Positions 63,188 through 64,000 of a stretch of DNA of 64,000 nt are shown here, piece by piece. Location of the stretch: positions 744,001 to 808,000 of the forward strand of contig NZ_SWMU01000001.1 in the NCBI RefSeq assembly GCF_006120725.1. Reading direction: 5' to 3'. The notes below the pieces were generated by a model. The model did no database searches, had not been told where the DNA came from, and saw only the letters and a program-made list of their open reading frames with translations. How positions within the stretch are numbered: the first letter of the stretch is position 1; the number at the start of each line of letters is the position of its first letter. The position numbers and the translations under genes are program-made. This DNA comes from Mesohalobacter halotolerans. Lineage in GTDB: Bacteria > Bacteroidota > Bacteroidia > Flavobacteriales > Flavobacteriaceae.

Positions 63188-64000
63188 TTATTTTAATTTT
63201 TCCAAACTAAAATTTAATGGAAGCATTTTTGCAACTTTAGATTCTGATAAATCTCCGATTAGAAGTACATTTTGAATATCTAAATTATTGCCAAACTGGT
63301 CAACGCGACAATGTCCTTTTTGAAATTGAAGCGTGCTTAATTCTCTTTTATGCTTTAATGTAATTTTTGAAGGAATATATTTAGAATTAAAGGTTTTAAT
63401 GACTCTTGACTTAAGATAGATTAAAGACAAATCATTTTCGAGTGGCTTTATTCCAAAAATTTCTTCAGGTCTTACAGCAAATCCTTTATAACCTAATACA
63501 AATTTGGTGTTATCTAAGTTGTCTTCAATAAGCGATTTGAAAAACTTGTTGAGAGAGCTTTCGTAAATTTTTTGTCGTCTCCTTGATTTCTTAGGGTTGA
63601 TGTCTTCAAAGAAAGAAAAGCCAGCATAATAGGATTGTTTTAAATAATATTCATTTAAAGTTTTGGTAGAGTATTTTACTTGGAAATCTTTTAAATCAAA
63701 CTTGATTTTATACCCTAAATAATTATTTTTAATAATGATAGGGTTCATAGATTTTGCATAAAGGGTATTTTCCTTTACAACATAGTATACAATGACGTCG
63801 TCAAGATTTAAAATTTTACATTGTCTTGCGGGTCTTCCTTTACCTAAAAAATTATCTTCGAAAACCTCAAGCATATCTTCTCTACTAAATGGTGAAGCAT
63901 ACAAGTCTACAGTGTCTAAATTTTCAGGGTTTGGCTTGAGTTGATAGGTGTTTTTGAGGTTATTTAAATTGTTTTCATACAAGGTTTCATAACCTAAATA
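63188..64000 (-). CDS. C-terminal part of a carboxypeptidase-like-domain protein (runs off the right edge)
   Basis: The frame is open to the window edge (the first visible codons read YLGYETLYENN) and ends at 63188, giving 270 codons. Recognisable pieces are LGYKIKFDLKDFQVKYS, YYAGFSFFEDINPKKSRRRQK and YESSLNKFFKSL, which I associate with flavobacterial proteins that open with a carboxypeptidase-like regulatory domain and lack a TonB barrel. The N-terminus, and so the signal peptide, lies outside. The role is unknown. Confidence 0.7.
   Translation of the reverse strand, partial: YLGYETLYENNLNNLKNTYQLKPNPENLDTVDLYASPFSREDMLEVFEDNFLGKGRPARQCKILNLDDVIVYYVVKENTLYAKSMNPIIIKNNYLGYKIKFDLKDFQVKYSTKTLNEYYLKQSYYAGFSFFEDINPKKSRRRQKIYESSLNKFFKSLIEDNLDNTKFVLGYKGFAVRPEEIFGIKPLENDLSLIYLKSRVIKTFNSKYIPSKITLKHKRELSTLQFQKGHCRVDQFGNNLDIQNVLLIGDLSESKVAKMLPLNFSLEKLK

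Overview
The window is AT-rich chromosomal DNA from a member of the Bacteroidota, almost certainly family Flavobacteriaceae. The evidence is gene content. It includes two TonB-dependent receptors with carboxypeptidase-like N-domains, an exosortase F (XrtF) pair, a long SUF operon, DUF2480, DUF3078, DUF3127, DUF2141 and DUF4136 proteins, a tricorn-type protease and an OlsA-OlsB fusion acyltransferase. A promoter element of the Bacteroidota type (TAnnTTTG) precedes some operons. The genus cannot be fixed by eye. No rRNA, tRNA, CRISPR array, prophage or intact insertion sequence was seen. Most genes are core metabolism or envelope functions, closely packed.

Layout. 1-7.4 kb: the edge of a secreted protein, a MocR/GabR-type regulator, a lipoprotein esterase, then a tricorn protease and an SMP-30 lipoprotein. 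7.4-13 kb: an ABA4-like membrane protein, a TonB-dependent receptor, an M23 peptidase and PrmC on the minus strand. 13.1-13.5 kb: a decayed ParE-type toxin-antitoxin pair. 13.6-21 kb: acetyltransferases, RibD, fructose-bisphosphatase, aspartate kinase, ornithine-lipid acyltransferase and a HIT protein. 21.2-22.3 kb: a frameshifted AAA/DUF4143 ATPase. 22.4-30 kb: LysS, an SLC13 permease, XrtF and its partner, and a GAF protein. 28.4-37.1 kb: an operon-like minus-strand run iscA-sufB-lipoprotein-sufC-(broken four-helix gene)-sufD-sufS-lipoprotein-sufE-sufT-DUF2480-DUF3078. 37.2-44 kb: a duplicated surface lipoprotein and a TonB receptor, divergent from a PhoB/PhoR-like two-component system. 43.9-64 kb: a glycosyltransferase gene interrupted by one TGA, TrmB, LysE, an alkyltransferase-like protein, YebC, LpdA, proline-catabolic P5C dehydrogenase, an AsmA protein, PheS, BioD and others.

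The features most worth following are these. (1) A MocR-type regulator has Arg where the PLP-binding Lys should be and Asn where the pyridine-N Asp should be. ATACCA-type repeats with an identical 23-bp spacing lie at both ends of its gene. (2) A surface-receptor locus is divergent from a two-component system, with three TTACAT repeats one helical turn apart in the shared intergenic region. (3) Two lipoprotein genes are embedded in the SUF operon, one overlapping both sufS and sufE. (4) Four accessory genes are decayed in different ways. (5) A 54-codon ORF with a 12-bp perfect hairpin sits in an otherwise empty 342-bp gap. None of these was tested by database search; they rest on reading the sequence and on known family motifs.
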